From assembly GCF_947497915.1 (NCBI RefSeq), contig NZ_CANMIJ010000001.1, positions 1 through 64,000 of the forward strand: DNA of 64,000 bases, in the 5' to 3' direction. The stretch comes from an uncultured Erythrobacter sp. (GTDB taxonomy: Bacteria; Pseudomonadota; Alphaproteobacteria; Sphingomonadales; Sphingomonadaceae). Shown piece by piece: positions 9,251-19,226 of the stretch (position 1 is its first letter; the number at the start of each line of letters is the position of its first letter). The notes under the pieces were generated by a model, which did no database searches, had not been told where the DNA came from, and saw only the letters and a list, made by a program, of their open reading frames with translations. Made by a program: the position numbers and the translations under genes.

Positions 9251-10573
9251 GTGACGCAATCAACCGAAACTGCGCCTCTGCGCATTGCAATTGCTGGGCT
9301 GGGCACTGTTGGTGCGGGCGTGATCCGCTTGCTTGGCACAAATCGCGATTTGATTGCGGCGCGTGCTGGCCGATCCATCGAAGTTGTCGCCGTGAGCGCG
9401 CGCGACCGGACAGTAGATCGCGGCGTCGATCTATCAGGTTATGCATGGGAAGATGACATGACCTCGCTCGCCGGGCGGTCTGATGTCGATGTTCTGGTCG
9501 AGCTTGTCGGCGGGTCCGATGGCCCCGCACTTGCTGCATCCCGCGCAGCACTTTCAGGCGCGAAAGGCCTTGTGACGGCCAACAAAGCGATGATCGCGCA
9601 TCACGGATTGGAGTTGGCAGCACTCGCCGAAAATGCGGGTGTTCCGCTCAAATTCGAGGCCGCTGTTGCAGGCGGCATCCCTGTGGTGAAAGGTCTACGC
9701 GAAGGCACAAGCGCGAATGCGCTGACCAAAGTTTACGGCATCCTCAACGGCACCTGCAACTACATCCTGTCGGAGATGGAAGAGACCGGCGCCGACTTTG
9801 CCGAGACGCTCGCAGCGGCACAAAAGCTGGGCTACGCCGAAGCTGATCCGACGTTCGATATCGAAGGGATCGATGCCGCCCACAAACTCGCCATCCTTGC
9901 AGCTTTAGGATTTGGCGCGAAGATCGATTTTGAGGCGGTTCGTACAACCGGCATTGTGCAAGTTCGCGCCGCCGATATCGCGCAGGCCGACGCGCTCGGT
10001 TTTGTTATCCGCTTGATCGCTCAGGCCGATGTGGAAGGCGAAGGCAAAGATGCACGGCTGTTGCAACGCGTCAGGCCATGCCTTGTCGCTAAAGACCATC
10101 CGCTTGCTCCGGTAGACGGCCCGACCAACGCTGTCGTCGCAGAAGGCAATTTCTCGGGACGACTGCTTTTTCAAGGCGCGGGCGCGGGCGAAGGCCCTAC
10201 TGCCAGCGCCGTCGTCGCCGACCTTATCGATATTGCGCGCTCTGAAGTGGGCGCGCCGTTTTCGATGCCGGTTGCCCAGCTAACGGCACTTGTTCCGGCG
10301 GAGCCGGGTCACCGGATGGAGCGCACTTATCTGCGCTTTACAGTCAATGACCGTCCGGGTGTCCTCGCAGAGATCACTGCGGCGATGCGCGACGCGGACG
10401 TTTCGATTGAAAGCCTGATCCAGCAAGGCCGCGCCAATCAGGGCGGCGATGTCCTGGTCGCGGTGGTCACGCATGAGGGGCCGGAGGCGAATGTTCGCCG
10501 CGCGTTAGAATTGCTTGATGGGTCGGACAGTCTGACCGGTGAGCCGCTGGTGCTGCCTATCCTACCGAATTAA
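9251..10573 (+). CDS. hom: Homoserine dehydrogenase
   Basis: 440 residues, the usual length for the monofunctional enzyme. It reduces aspartate semialdehyde to homoserine on the route to Thr, Met and Ile. Visible parts: N-terminal nucleotide-binding motif GLGTVGAGVIRLL (about residues 16-28), the catalytic region with VTANKAMIAHHG and EAAVAGGIPVVKGLREG, GILNGTCNYILSEM, and a C-terminal ACT domain (RFTVNDRPGVLAEITAAMRD) for feedback by threonine. The start is GTG with GGGA about 10 bases upstream. In many alphaproteobacteria hom is followed directly by glpX; here one minus-strand gene lies between them. Its stop codon overlaps the stop of that gene in TTAA. Confidence 0.96.
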   Translation: MTQSTETAPLRIAIAGLGTVGAGVIRLLGTNRDLIAARAGRSIEVVAVSARDRTVDRGVDLSGYAWEDDMTSLAGRSDVDVLVELVGGSDGPALAASRAALSGAKGLVTANKAMIAHHGLELAALAENAGVPLKFEAAVAGGIPVVKGLREGTSANALTKVYGILNGTCNYILSEMEETGADFAETLAAAQKLGYAEADPTFDIEGIDAAHKLAILAALGFGAKIDFEAVRTTGIVQVRAADIAQADALGFVIRLIAQADVEGEGKDARLLQRVRPCLVAKDHPLAPVDGPTNAVVAEGNFSGRLLFQGAGAGEGPTASAVVADLIDIARSEVGAPFSMPVAQLTALVPAEPGHRMERTYLRFTVNDRPGVLAEITAAMRDADVSIESLIQQGRANQGGDVLVAVVTHEGPEANVRRALELLDGSDSLTGEPLVLPILPN

Positions 10574-11175
10574 TTGCCGTCATCCGGGACTGCCGGGGTG
10601 TCGAGCCCCAGCTTTCGGCGGCGTTCAGCAATTTCTTCGGCGCTCGGTTCGGGATCCCGGCCAAGCGGCGGGAGACCGCGCGCGATCCGATCTGCATCTG
10701 ATCCCTCAGGCGCTTGGGGCAGAGCTTCTACATCGATCAGAACAGCGGGCGGCGGGACGCTGCCGAAACCGATAGCGTTGCCGTGATTGGCAATGCCGAA
10801 TGTGTTGGGCGTGCTGCGACCCTTGGTCTTTTCAGCGTACCGTTTCTGCCATTCTTCTTTGTTCCATGAACCGTCAGTAGCTTCGCCCAATTGGCGGCAA
10901 ACGATAATCTCATTTGCGATGCGCGCGGCATCTGCTTCTTCTTCGCAATCTTCCTCAAGCAGCTTGTCAGATTCGTCCTTTGGAACTGTCACGGACAGAT
11001 CGAGGCGTAAGCGTTCCGGTTCCGGCTCTGCAGGTTCAGCGGCTTCATCAGCGTCGTCGCTTACGGTCACATCACCGTCATCTTGCGCGCTCAAGGGCGA
11101 TGAAACACCAATCGCTGCAGCAAAGCAGATCGCAAGCGTGGAAAAGCGCCAGTCAGGTTCAGCATTACTCGACAA
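10570..11175 (-). CDS. Exported acidic protein of unknown function
   Basis: 201 residues from a TTG start at 11175, chosen because AAGGAGA lies 5 bases upstream on the minus strand and because this start puts the hydrophobic signal segment (FSTLAICFAAAIGVSSPLSAQ) near the N-terminus; the frame is open further upstream to 11220. The mature protein is acidic (DDGDVTVSDDADEAAEPAEPEPE), has two Cys (DCEEE and VCRQLG) and ends in PAVPDDGN. I recognise no family. It is convergent with hom and sits inside the usual hom-glpX pair. Confidence 0.7.
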   Translation of the reverse strand: MSSNAEPDWRFSTLAICFAAAIGVSSPLSAQDDGDVTVSDDADEAAEPAEPEPERLRLDLSVTVPKDESDKLLEEDCEEEADAARIANEIIVCRQLGEATDGSWNKEEWQKRYAEKTKGRSTPNTFGIANHGNAIGFGSVPPPAVLIDVEALPQAPEGSDADRIARGLPPLGRDPEPSAEEIAERRRKLGLDTPAVPDDGN

Positions 11176-11274
11176 GCGTGTCTCCTTGGGCTTAAGCCGC
11201 AGCGGCATACAAATGCACATGGTGCCTGCACTTAAGCAAGTGTCACGTGAAAGAGAATAGGGACTGAATTTCCG

Positions 11275-12312
11275 ATGAATATCCCCGCCAACACCGATGT
11301 CCTCGCCGAAAAAGAGTCCGATCCCGAAGGCGCGCTGAACCGTGTGCTCGTGCTCGAAATGGTTCGTGTGACCGAAGCGGCCGCCGTTGCTGCGGCCCAG
11401 CTCGTCGGCCGCGGAGACGAGAAAGCCGCTGATGCCGCTGCTGTGGAAGCGATGCGCCGAGCATTTGACGATCTCTATATGGACGGCACGGTTGTTATCG
11501 GCGAAGGCGAACGCGACGAAGCGCCAATGCTTTATATCGGCGAGAAAGTCGGCGGCGCTCCGGGCAAGGGCCCAAAAATCGACATTGCGCTCGACCCGCT
11601 TGAAGGCACCACGATCACAGCCAAAGCCGGCCCCAATGCTCTTGCCGTTTTGGCAGCTGCCGAGGAAGGCAACCTGCTGAACGCGCCCGACACCTATATG
11701 GACAAGCTAGCGGTTGGCCCCGGCTACCCAGAGGGCGTTATCGATCTCGCCAAGTCACCAACAGAGAATGTGAAGTCGGTTGCAGCAGCAAAAGGCGTTG
11801 AGCCGGGCGACATCAATGTTTGCGTGCTCGACCGTCCGCGTCACGCCGAACTGATCGCTGAACTGCGCTCGCTCGGTTGCGGCGTCGTGCTGATCGGTGA
11901 TGGCGATGTTGCCGGCGTAATTGCGGTGACGGATCAGGACACCACGATCGACATGTATATGGGCCAAGGCGGCGCACCCGAGGGGGTTCTCGCCGCAGCC
12001 GCTCTGCGCTGTGTCGGAGGCCAGTTCAACGGGCGCCTTGTGTTCCGCAATGACGATGAAAAAGCCCGTGCCCAAAAGTGGGGCATCACCGATTACGACC
12101 GGATCTACAAACTGGAAGACCTTGCCAAAGGCGACTGCATCTTTGCAGCGACGGGCGTGACGGATGGCTCGCTGCTCGATGGTGTGAAGAAGCGCCGCAA
12201 GTCCACAGGCGCGACCATAATGACTACTCAAAGCGTCGTAATGCGCGCATCATCCGGCACTGTACGTTGGATCACTGGCGAACACCGGATCACACCCCAC
12301 CGCGCGGGCTGA
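11275..12312 (+). CDS. glpX: Class II fructose-1,6-bisphosphatase
   Basis: 345 residues. Removes the 1-phosphate of fructose 1,6-bisphosphate in gluconeogenesis. Family features: [20 protein letters not shown] (about 66-85) and the metal-binding [11 protein letters not shown] (about 103-113), then [16 protein letters not shown] and [13 protein letters not shown] near the C-terminus. The length fits GlpX. The gene follows hom apart from one minus-strand insertion; the recJ gene that often comes next in related genomes is absent here. Confidence 0.95.
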   Translation: MNIPANTDVLAEKESDPEGALNRVLVLEMVRVTEAAAVAAAQLVGRGDEKAADAAAVEAMRRAFDDLYMDGTVVIGEGERDEAPMLYIGEKVGGAPGKGPKIDIALDPLEGTTITAKAGPNALAVLAAAEEGNLLNAPDTYMDKLAVGPGYPEGVIDLAKSPTENVKSVAAAKGVEPGDINVCVLDRPRHAELIAELRSLGCGVVLIGDGDVAGVIAVTDQDTTIDMYMGQGGAPEGVLAAAALRCVGGQFNGRLVFRNDDEKARAQKWGITDYDRIYKLEDLAKGDCIFAATGVTDGSLLDGVKKRRKSTGATIMTTQSVVMRASSGTVRWITGEHRITPHRAG

Positions 12313-12400
12313 ACTGAGGATAGCGCGACACGGCGTGTTGCGTTTCCGCATGTCTGGGCTAGGCCATTGGCAACAACACAGCCTGAGGATTCGCGCACCC

Positions 12401-13336
12401 ATGAAGATCATGTCCGGCAACTCGAACTTGCCGCTCGCCCGGGCGATTGCTGCCTATCTCGAAATCCCGTTGACCGATGCCAGCGTGCGCCGGTTTGCCG
12501 ATGAAGAAATCTTCGTCGAGATTCACGAGAATGTGCGCGGCGAAGACGTGTTTATCCTTCAGCCGACAGGTTTTCCGGCGAACGATAACCTGATGGAACT
12601 GCTGATCTGCATCGACGCGCTGAAGCGCGCCTCTGCGAAACGGATCACGGCTGTCATTCCATATTTCGGATATGCGCGGCAAGATCGGAAGCCCGGTCCG
12701 CGTACGCCGATCTCGGCTAAATTGGTCGCGAACCTGATTACAGAAGCGGGTGCCGACCGTGTTCTGGCGGTGGACCTGCATGCAGGCCAGATTCAGGGCT
12801 TTTTCGATATCCCAACCGACAACCTTTATGCCGCGCCGGTCATGGCTGCGGATATTCAGGCGCGTTACGGCGATCAGGATTTGATGGTTGTCTCACCAGA
12901 CGTTGGCGGCGTTGTTCGCGCACGAGCGCTTGCAAAACGGCTCGACAATGCGCCGCTCGCAATCGTCGACAAACGCCGTGATCGGCCGGGTGAAAGCGAG
13001 GTTATGAACATTATCGGTGAGGTCGAAGGCCGCCACTGCATCATGATCGACGATATTGTCGATTCAGGCGGTACGCTTTGCAATGCGGCTGAGGCTTTGC
13101 TTGCCAATGGGGCGAAATCGGTTGCGGCTTACATCACCCACGGCGTCTTGTCCGGCGGCGCTGTCGCGCGGATTGACGGATCGAAGCTTAAAGAGCTGGT
13201 GATCTCGGATTCTATCCGGCCGACCGAGGCCGCTGAAAAGAGCGACCGAATTCGCATTCTGACGATGGCACCTCTGGTGGGCGAAGCGATCCGCCGGATC
13301 GCTGACGAAAGCAGCGTTAGCTCCTTATTCGACTAG
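12401..13336 (+). CDS. prs: Ribose-phosphate pyrophosphokinase
   Basis: 311 residues from the ATG at 12401. The frame is open upstream to 12335, but Prs proteins begin with a segment like [13 protein letters not shown], and GAGG lies about 11 bases before this ATG. It makes PRPP from ribose 5-phosphate and ATP. Motifs: [19 protein letters not shown] near residue 35, GYARQDRK (about 93-100), the regulatory/metal region [14 protein letters not shown], and the PRPP loop [17 protein letters not shown] (about residues 214-230). Its 3' end overlaps the convergent AraC-type gene by 20 bp. Confidence 0.96.
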   Translation: MKIMSGNSNLPLARAIAAYLEIPLTDASVRRFADEEIFVEIHENVRGEDVFILQPTGFPANDNLMELLICIDALKRASAKRITAVIPYFGYARQDRKPGPRTPISAKLVANLITEAGADRVLAVDLHAGQIQGFFDIPTDNLYAAPVMAADIQARYGDQDLMVVSPDVGGVVRARALAKRLDNAPLAIVDKRRDRPGESEVMNIIGEVEGRHCIMIDDIVDSGGTLCNAAEALLANGAKSVAAYITHGVLSGGAVARIDGSKLKELVISDSIRPTEAAEKSDRIRILTMAPLVGEAIRRIADESSVSSLFD

Positions 13337-14294
13337 AATTGGCGGTCAAAAATGGCTGGCGCATCCATGGGCGCACTGCGCCCGGTTCGATCCTGTCGAG
13401 CAACTCCAGCCTGCGTGCCTGCCTGATCTCAAGGCTGAGGGTGAGCAGCACCGAGCGATTGCGTTGGAAATCTGCTGGGCTCATGCCGAAAAAGGTCTGA
13501 AATTCGCGAATCTGATGCGCCTGATCGAAGAAGCGCAGCATGATGTCCTCTTCCTCTTGATCCGCGACACCGCAAAGGCGCGCTGCAAGATCAAGGATGC
13601 GTGCGCGGCGCATAATCTGGTTGGGTTTGAGCCCGAAATCTCGCTTTGCCATCCGCTCAACCGTGCGCAGTGAGATCCCTTGCTTGTCCGCAAATTCACT
13701 CAATGAGCCATTGGGGTCAGAGAAGGCCTGACGCTCCAGCGCTTGGGCCAAAGGATCAGGCGGCTCCGCACCGGTGCGCGTGACATATTCGGCGAGCCAG
13801 CTCTCGATCCGCATAAGCCATGCTGTGGGCTGCAACGATTCATCAAAAATACTGGTGACGTCATGGTCATCTATACCGCCGTGCTCAATCGGCACGATCC
13901 GGTCGAGCATCTTGCCATCATCGACGCCAAACAGCGCCCTTAGCGCACCGGGCCGCAGCATCAGGCCCGCGACTTTGATTCCTCCAGAATATCTTAGCGG
14001 CATGATCGTGCTGTGCTGTCCGCACAGAAATGTCTCATCGCGGATTGCCAGCTCACCGTCGCGTGTATCGACTTTCCAATCCACGCCAACTGCGCTGCGC
14101 AGATATGGCGCATCGTTGCATAGTGAACCTTCGAGGATTTCGGTGCCATCCTGAAAGGCATAGGCGACCATTGATCTGCTGACCCACGGCCGGATGCGTT
14201 TGTCTGGCGCCCGGCTGATAGAAAGCGGGTCACCTTGAGCGGTGGCTCCGGTCGTTGAGCGGAGCTTACCGTTGCTGTCTGGTTCGGAATTCAT
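13317..14294 (-). CDS. AraC-family transcription regulator
   Basis: About 325 residues if the ATG at 14294 is used; an upstream ATG (14336) and GTG (14363) in the same frame are possible, and no start has a strong ribosome site. The C-terminal third carries the two AraC helix-turn-helices: [19 protein letters not shown] followed by [18 protein letters not shown], and [19 protein letters not shown]. The N-terminal part, with [24 protein letters not shown], is a ligand-sensing region like that of two other AraC-type proteins in this window. Its target genes are unknown. It overlaps the end of prs by 20 bp. Confidence 0.85.
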   Translation of the reverse strand: MNSEPDSNGKLRSTTGATAQGDPLSISRAPDKRIRPWVSRSMVAYAFQDGTEILEGSLCNDAPYLRSAVGVDWKVDTRDGELAIRDETFLCGQHSTIMPLRYSGGIKVAGLMLRPGALRALFGVDDGKMLDRIVPIEHGGIDDHDVTSIFDESLQPTAWLMRIESWLAEYVTRTGAEPPDPLAQALERQAFSDPNGSLSEFADKQGISLRTVERMAKRDFGLKPNQIMRRARILDLAARLCGVADQEEEDIMLRFFDQAHQIREFQTFFGMSPADFQRNRSVLLTLSLEIRQARRLELLDRIEPGAVRPWMRQPFLTANSSRIRS

Positions 14295-14434
14295 TGTGAT
14301 TTTTCGGGGGACCCTTTGGAAATATCCGGTAACCATGTTGGACGCACTGTTCTGAATTGTCACCTATTGGTTTGACCCGCCTCGCGGCCAGTGGTTAGGC
14401 AGCGGCGCTCTTTTTGTTCATATTCGAGAACCAC

Positions 14435-15202
14435 ATGACCCGCGCCGATCTTGAACTTGCCAACGCACTTGCAGATGCCGCTGGCAATGCCATCCGCCCT
14501 TTGTTCCGCGGTGATTGGAATCATGAACGCAAATCTGATGCCTCCCCTGTCACCGAAGCGGACCGCGCAGCAGAGGCTGCGATGCGCGCAATCATTGAAG
14601 AGCGTTGCCCCGGCGATGGGATAATTGGTGAGGAATACGGGACCCGCAACGAAGGCGCAGGCCGCCAATGGGTGCTCGATCCGATTGACGGCACGATCAG
14701 CTTCATGGCGGGCCGACCGATTTTCGGCACTTTGATTTCCCTGATGCAGGACGGCTGGCCGGTTCTGGGAGTAATTGATCAACCGATTGCAGGAGAACGC
14801 TGGGCATCGCGCATTGGCGAAACCACCACTTTGAACGGCCTGCCGGTCAAGACGAGAGCATGCAAAGAGCTGTCCGATGCCACAATCGCATCTTCCGGCC
14901 CGCAATACTTCACCGATGATCAAGGTGCGGCGTTCATGTCGCTTGCCGCGCAGACGTCCAAAATCGTGGTTTGGGGCGGCGACTGCTACAATTACGGCCT
15001 GCTATCGAGCGGCCATCTGGATGTGGTCTGCGAAGCGGGGCTGAAACTGTATGATTACGCGGCGCTGGTGCCCATCGTCGAAGGCGCTGGCGGCATGATG
15101 AGCGACTGGCAGGGCAATCCGCTCGACGCGAACAGCGATGGCACCGTCTTGGCGCTTGGTGAGCCGGCGCGTTTGGAAGAGGTGCTTGAGGCGATGGGCT
15201 AA
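14435..15202 (+). CDS. hisN: Inositol-monophosphatase-family enzyme, probable histidinol-phosphatase
   Basis: 255 residues from ATG 14435, just after an in-frame TTG. Family hallmarks: SPVTEADRAAEAAMRAII, GEEYG and the metal-binding DPIDGT (about residues 84-89), and a second metal Asp in LYDYAALVPIVEGAGG. The stretch SFMAGRPIFGTLISL...GVIDQPIAGERW matches the histidinol-phosphatase (HisN) branch better than plain inositol phosphatases, so the likely reaction is histidinol phosphate to histidinol. The substrate cannot be proved from sequence. It is not beside other his genes. Confidence 0.82.
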   Translation: MTRADLELANALADAAGNAIRPLFRGDWNHERKSDASPVTEADRAAEAAMRAIIEERCPGDGIIGEEYGTRNEGAGRQWVLDPIDGTISFMAGRPIFGTLISLMQDGWPVLGVIDQPIAGERWASRIGETTTLNGLPVKTRACKELSDATIASSGPQYFTDDQGAAFMSLAAQTSKIVVWGGDCYNYGLLSSGHLDVVCEAGLKLYDYAALVPIVEGAGGMMSDWQGNPLDANSDGTVLALGEPARLEEVLEAMG

Positions 15203-15332
15203 CAGCCCGAATCACTTGCAAACCCCAGCAGAACCGTTATGTGCGCGTCCTTCACGACACAGATTTCGAGTCCGGCCTGGCGAATAGGGCTGCCAGGGCT
15301 GGTCCAATGTGTCTCTGATAAAGGAGATAGAA

Positions 15333-15536
15333 ATGCCCAAGCTTAAGACCAAAAGCGGTGTGAAGAAACGCTTCAAAATCACCGCAACCGGCAAAGTGAA
15401 GCATGGCGTCGCTGGTAAGCGTCACCGTCTTACACACCACAATGCCAAGTATATCCGCCAGAATCGCGGTACTTCGGTGATCTCTGATCCCGATACCAAG
15501 ACGATCAAAAAATGGGCGCCATACGGCCTCGATTGA
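15333..15536 (+). CDS. rpmI: Large-subunit ribosomal protein bL35
   Basis: 67 residues, normal for L35. The start ATG 15333 is preceded by AAGGAGATAG, an excellent ribosome site, and gives the standard [15 protein letters not shown]-terminus; a longer frame upstream (15309) is not needed. It is followed 50 bp later by rplT, the usual pair. infC, which often precedes them, is not here. Confidence 0.97.
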   Translation: MPKLKTKSGVKKRFKITATGKVKHGVAGKRHRLTHHNAKYIRQNRGTSVISDPDTKTIKKWAPYGLD

Positions 15537-15586
15537 GGGTGACGCGAGCTTCGTGCTCCTCCCCGTCAGAATAAGGATATACTGAT

Positions 15587-15946
15587 ATGCCACGCATTAA
15601 ACGCGGCGTTACCACGCGCCAAAAACACAAGCGTCTTTTGGATCAGGCCAAGGGTTACCGCGGCCGCCGTAAGAACACGATCCGTATTGCTCGCCAGGCT
15701 GTCGAAAAGGCTGGCCAATACGCATACCGCGATCGCCGTATTAACAAGCGCAACTTCCGCGCTCTGTGGATCCAGCGTATCAACGCTGCGGTTCGCGCTG
15801 AAGGCCTGACATACTCGCAATTCATGCACGGCGTGAAACTTGCCGGTATCGAGCTTGACCGCAAAGTTATGGCGGACCTCGCCATGAACGAAGAAGCGGC
15901 GTTCAAAACAATCATCGCTCAGGCGAAAGCTGCTTTGCCAGCATAA
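15587..15946 (+). CDS. rplT: Large-subunit ribosomal protein bL20
   Basis: 119 residues, starting [18 protein letters not shown] and containing [20 protein letters not shown], both diagnostic of L20. It binds 23S rRNA early in 50S assembly. Second gene of the rpmI-rplT operon, which closes at an intrinsic terminator just downstream. Confidence 0.98.
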   Translation: MPRIKRGVTTRQKHKRLLDQAKGYRGRRKNTIRIARQAVEKAGQYAYRDRRINKRNFRALWIQRINAAVRAEGLTYSQFMHGVKLAGIELDRKVMADLAMNEEAAFKTIIAQAKAALPA

Positions 15947-15963
15947 ATCCGATCTTTCGGATC

Positions 15964-16006
15964 AAAAAAAGGGCTCCGCTGCGATTGCGCATCGGGGCCC
16001 TTTTTG
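15964..16006 (+). terminator. Intrinsic terminator after rplT
   Basis: GGGCtCCG and CGGgGCCC form an imperfect stem around a 13-base loop, followed by five T; a run of A precedes it, so it could also work in reverse. It lies about 20 bp past the rplT stop. Confidence 0.85.
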
Positions 16007-16109
16007 CGTCTCCCCCTTGTTTCAGCCCTTGTGCCTGCGCGGCACAGCGTTTTGTAGAGAAGCGCCAAAAGCCTTGTATAGATCCGCCAATCTCTGCACA
16101 TAGCCGCCC

Positions 16110-17012
16110 ATGGCAACCGATCGGGGCAGCGGAGAGGTAAGCGAGTCGGACTATACAGTCCGCAGCAACTTCCACACGCCGCCCGAACAGTTCGATGGCT
16201 GCTTCACAACATTCTACCACCTGTCGCTCACAGTTGAGAATGGCGGGAGCGTGCACGATTACCTCCAGCCTGAATGGGGCAATATCCGCTTTTTTTGCGG
16301 AGGTTTGCCGCGAGCCAAGATCGGCACGTCACAAGTTTCAGGCGCAAGCTTCAACGCCACCGGCCCCAGCTCGCTTCCTGCCGAATTTGAGTTGGGCACA
16401 TCGGAAATGTGGGGCATCGGCTTCTTGCCTCTCGGGTGGGCGCGGTTTGTCGATGTGGATGCTCATGAGCTCGCCAACACAGTTTGTGACGGAGCCCAGC
16501 ATCCTGACTTCGCCAAGTTCGCGTTGCTCGAAAAGACTCTATGCGATCCCGAAGCAACCCGGGACGAACAATTCGCAGCGATTGTCGACCTGATGGGCCG
16601 CGTTATGCGCCCCAGCCGGGACGAGCCAAAAATTGTGCGTGTTCATCAGGCGCTTGTCGATGGCGAGTTTCTGGTTGTCAGCGATCTGGCCGATGCGTGC
16701 GGCATGTCGATCCGCACTCTGGAGCGCGTCTGCAGGAAGTATTTCGGGTTCACTCCAAAAAAACTGATGCGGCGCCAACGCTTCACGCGGTCTCTGACCA
16801 GTTTCATGCTGCATCAGGGTAGTCGTTGGACCGAGGCGATGGATGGCGAGTATCATGATCAGGCGCAATTCACGCGGGAATTCCGTGAATTTATGACCAT
16901 GAACCCGAGCGAATACGCCGCTCTGGACCATCCGATTCTGTCTTCCTTTATGGAGGCCCGTGCGCGGGTCTGGGGCAGCGCAGCTCAGGCCCTCGACAAG
17001 CCCAATCGCTGA
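16110..17012 (+). CDS. AraC-family transcription regulator (tandem copy 1)
   Basis: 300 residues. N-terminal half: a sensing domain with DYLQPEWGNIRFF and WGIGFLPLGWARFVDVDA. C-terminal half: two AraC helix-turn-helices, VSDLADACGMSIRTLERVC with FGFTPKKLMRRQRFTRSL, then YHDQAQFTREFREFMTMNPSEYA. It is plainly homologous along its whole length to the next gene, from which it is separated by about 120 bp. The ATG start has no strong ribosome site. Target genes unknown. Confidence 0.88.
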   Translation: MATDRGSGEVSESDYTVRSNFHTPPEQFDGCFTTFYHLSLTVENGGSVHDYLQPEWGNIRFFCGGLPRAKIGTSQVSGASFNATGPSSLPAEFELGTSEMWGIGFLPLGWARFVDVDAHELANTVCDGAQHPDFAKFALLEKTLCDPEATRDEQFAAIVDLMGRVMRPSRDEPKIVRVHQALVDGEFLVVSDLADACGMSIRTLERVCRKYFGFTPKKLMRRQRFTRSLTSFMLHQGSRWTEAMDGEYHDQAQFTREFREFMTMNPSEYAALDHPILSSFMEARARVWGSAAQALDKPNR

Positions 17013-17133
17013 TTGAGGCTTGCGCCTGCGCGCAATCACAGTTTACATTTTTCTCAGAAATTTCCATCGCCTATGCAGGCTCGGCCCTACCCAAGCTGTG
17101 CAAGCCAATGGCGAAATTCAAACCGGAGCAGCT

Positions 17134-18027
17134 ATGCACGCCGAGACGGGCAATGCGATCACGATCCGCTTCGCGCTGCCAGCGCCGGAGCTGCGAGCGT
17201 ATGTTACGACTTATTATTGTACCGATGTGCTGTGCAGCCCGTCCGAACCGTATCTTGAGGATCACCTTCACCCCGAATGGCCAAACCTCCGCTTCTTGCC
17301 AAAAGGCTCGTCGCAATCAGGGATAGGGAGCAGCCCTTTATCCGAAAGCCCTGAATTTGCAGTCACCGGCCCGACAAGCCATGCGACGCGGTTTCGGGTC
17401 TCCAGCGGACGAAATTGGGGTATCGGACTCTTGCCGCTGGGTTGGTCTGCGCTCATTGATGCGCAGGCTGGTGACTACGCAGATCGCTTTGTCGACGGAT
17501 CGCAAGACCCCGCTTTTGCAGCTTTCCTACCTCTCGCGCAGGCTTTGGGCGAAACCGATGGCGATTTTGAGCAAGAGCTGGCCGTGATTGAACGGCATAT
17601 GGCCGGTTTGGCAGGGCTGGCTTCGACCAATGAAAGGGCAATTACTGCTATCAACGCCGCGCTGATTGATCCCGAATTGGCGAGCGTGAAAGACCTCGCC
17701 GAAAGGGTTGGTATGAATATCCGCTCGCTTGAGCGACTTTCGCGCCGCGCCTTCGGTTTTACTCCAAAATTGCTTCTGCGGCGGCAACGTTTCCTGCGCA
17801 GCCTTGCACAGTTCATGCTCGATCCTTCGATGAAATGGCTCAGCGCGCTTGACTATCAATATCACGATCAAGCTCATTTTGTACGTGATTTCAAACGGTT
17901 CATGGGCATGAGTCCCAGCGCCTATGCCAAGCTTGAAAAGCCGCTTTTGGTTGCTGCGGCTCGGGCAAGGATGGATATTGCGGGCGAGGCTGTTCAAGGG
18001 CTCCATAACCCTGAGAGTGACGTTTGA
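17134..18027 (+). CDS. AraC-family transcription regulator (tandem copy 2)
   Basis: 297 residues from ATG 17134, chosen because GGAG stands 6-7 bases upstream and the length then matches copy 1; the frame is open to 17020. N-terminal HLHPEWPNLRFLPKG and WGIGLLPLGWSALIDAQAGDYA mirror copy 1. The DNA-binding part has VKDLAERVGMNIRSLERLS, FGFTPKLLLRRQRFLRSL and YHDQAHFVRDFKRFMGMSPSAYA. It looks like a tandem duplicate of the preceding gene. A hairpin follows its stop codon. Confidence 0.88.
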   Translation: MHAETGNAITIRFALPAPELRAYVTTYYCTDVLCSPSEPYLEDHLHPEWPNLRFLPKGSSQSGIGSSPLSESPEFAVTGPTSHATRFRVSSGRNWGIGLLPLGWSALIDAQAGDYADRFVDGSQDPAFAAFLPLAQALGETDGDFEQELAVIERHMAGLAGLASTNERAITAINAALIDPELASVKDLAERVGMNIRSLERLSRRAFGFTPKLLLRRQRFLRSLAQFMLDPSMKWLSALDYQYHDQAHFVRDFKRFMGMSPSAYAKLEKPLLVAAARARMDIAGEAVQGLHNPESDV

Positions 18028-18031
18028 GCAA

Positions 18032-18056
18032 AGCTGTGCGTTGAAAACGCAGAGCT
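18032..18056 (+). promoter_or_regulatory. Hairpin between AraC-type gene and pheS
   Basis: AGCTGTGCGTT pairs with AACGCAGAGCT around a 3-base loop, with one G-G mismatch. It begins 4 bases after the stop of the AraC-type gene and about 70 bp before pheS. There is no T-run, so a classical intrinsic terminator is unlikely; it may end or protect the upstream mRNA or act in the pheST leader. Confidence 0.4.
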
Positions 18057-18125
18057 CGGCCAATCGCACTTTGCAACGCGCCCGATAGACCGCTAACGGA
18101 CGCGCTTATTCTATTGGGCCAGACC

Positions 18126-19226
18126 ATGACTGATTTGACACCACAAAAAGACGCGGCCCTCGCCGCAATTGCTGACGCCGCTTCGCTGGAGGCGCTGGAC
18201 GAACAACGTGTCGCCGCGCTCGGCAAAAAGGGATGGGTCAGTCTCGCCCTCAAAACGCTTGGGGGAATGAGCCCCGATGAGCGTCAGGTGGCTGCTCCCG
18301 CCATTCAAGCCGTGCGCGCAGAAATTGCCGATGCGATCGACGCGAAGAAGGCGGCATTGGAAGCCGCTGAACTCGAAGCGCAATTGGCGAGCGAGACGCT
18401 GGATTTGACGCTGCCCGCTCCGGCAACGCCGCAAGGCTCTGTGCATCCTGTTAGTCAGGTCATGGACGAATTGGCGGAAATCTTTGCCGACCTTGGTTTC
18501 TCTGTTGCTACCGGGCCAGAGATTGAAGACGACTGGCACAATTTTACCGCGCTCAATATGGATGAAAGCCATCCTGCCCGCGCGATGCATGACACGTTCT
18601 ATTTTCCGGATGCCGCGCCGGATAGCGGGAAGATGCTCTTAAGAACGCATACGTCACCGGTTCAAATTCGCAGCATGAAAGAGCAGGGTGCGCCGATCCG
18701 CCTAATCGCGCCGGGCCGCGTCTATCGCTCCGATAGCGATGCAACCCACACGCCGATGTTTCATCAGGTCGAAGGCTTGGTTGTCGACCGCGACATTCAT
18801 CTTGGCCACCTGAAATGGACTTTGGAGACATTCTTCAAGGCCTTCTTTGAACGCGAAGATATTACGCTGCGCCTGCGCCCATCTTACTTCCCGTTCACGG
18901 AGCCAAGCGTCGAAGTCGATGTCGGCTATTCCAACGAAGGCAATCGCCGCGTTGTTGGCGGGCACGGCGATGCCGAGGGGCACGATTGGATGGAGCTTGG
19001 CGGCAGCGGCATGGTCAATCGCCGCGTACTTGAAATGGCGGGTGTTGATCCTGATGAATATCAAGGATTCGCTTTCGGCCTCGGGATCGACCGGATTGCC
19101 ATGCTAAAATACGGCATGAACGATCTGCGCGCGTTCTTTGACGGCGACCCTCGCTGGTTGTCGCATTACGGGTTTGCCGCGGTGGATCAGCCGACCCTTT
19201 CCGCCGGTGTGGGAGCTGCATCATGA
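18126..19226 (+). CDS. pheS: Phenylalanine-tRNA ligase alpha subunit
   Basis: 366 residues from ATG 18126 (a TTG at 18114 is in frame but less likely). N-terminal coiled-coil tRNA-binding arm (residues 1-95), then the class II catalytic core: [22 protein letters not shown] (motif 2 region) and the C-terminal [17 protein letters not shown] (motif 3). Joins with PheT as an alpha2beta2 enzyme that charges tRNA-Phe. The TGA stop overlaps the pheT ATG in ATGA, so translation is probably coupled. Confidence 0.97.
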   Translation: MTDLTPQKDAALAAIADAASLEALDEQRVAALGKKGWVSLALKTLGGMSPDERQVAAPAIQAVRAEIADAIDAKKAALEAAELEAQLASETLDLTLPAPATPQGSVHPVSQVMDELAEIFADLGFSVATGPEIEDDWHNFTALNMDESHPARAMHDTFYFPDAAPDSGKMLLRTHTSPVQIRSMKEQGAPIRLIAPGRVYRSDSDATHTPMFHQVEGLVVDRDIHLGHLKWTLETFFKAFFEREDITLRLRPSYFPFTEPSVEVDVGYSNEGNRRVVGGHGDAEGHDWMELGGSGMVNRRVLEMAGVDPDEYQGFAFGLGIDRIAMLKYGMNDLRAFFDGDPRWLSHYGFAAVDQPTLSAGVGAAS

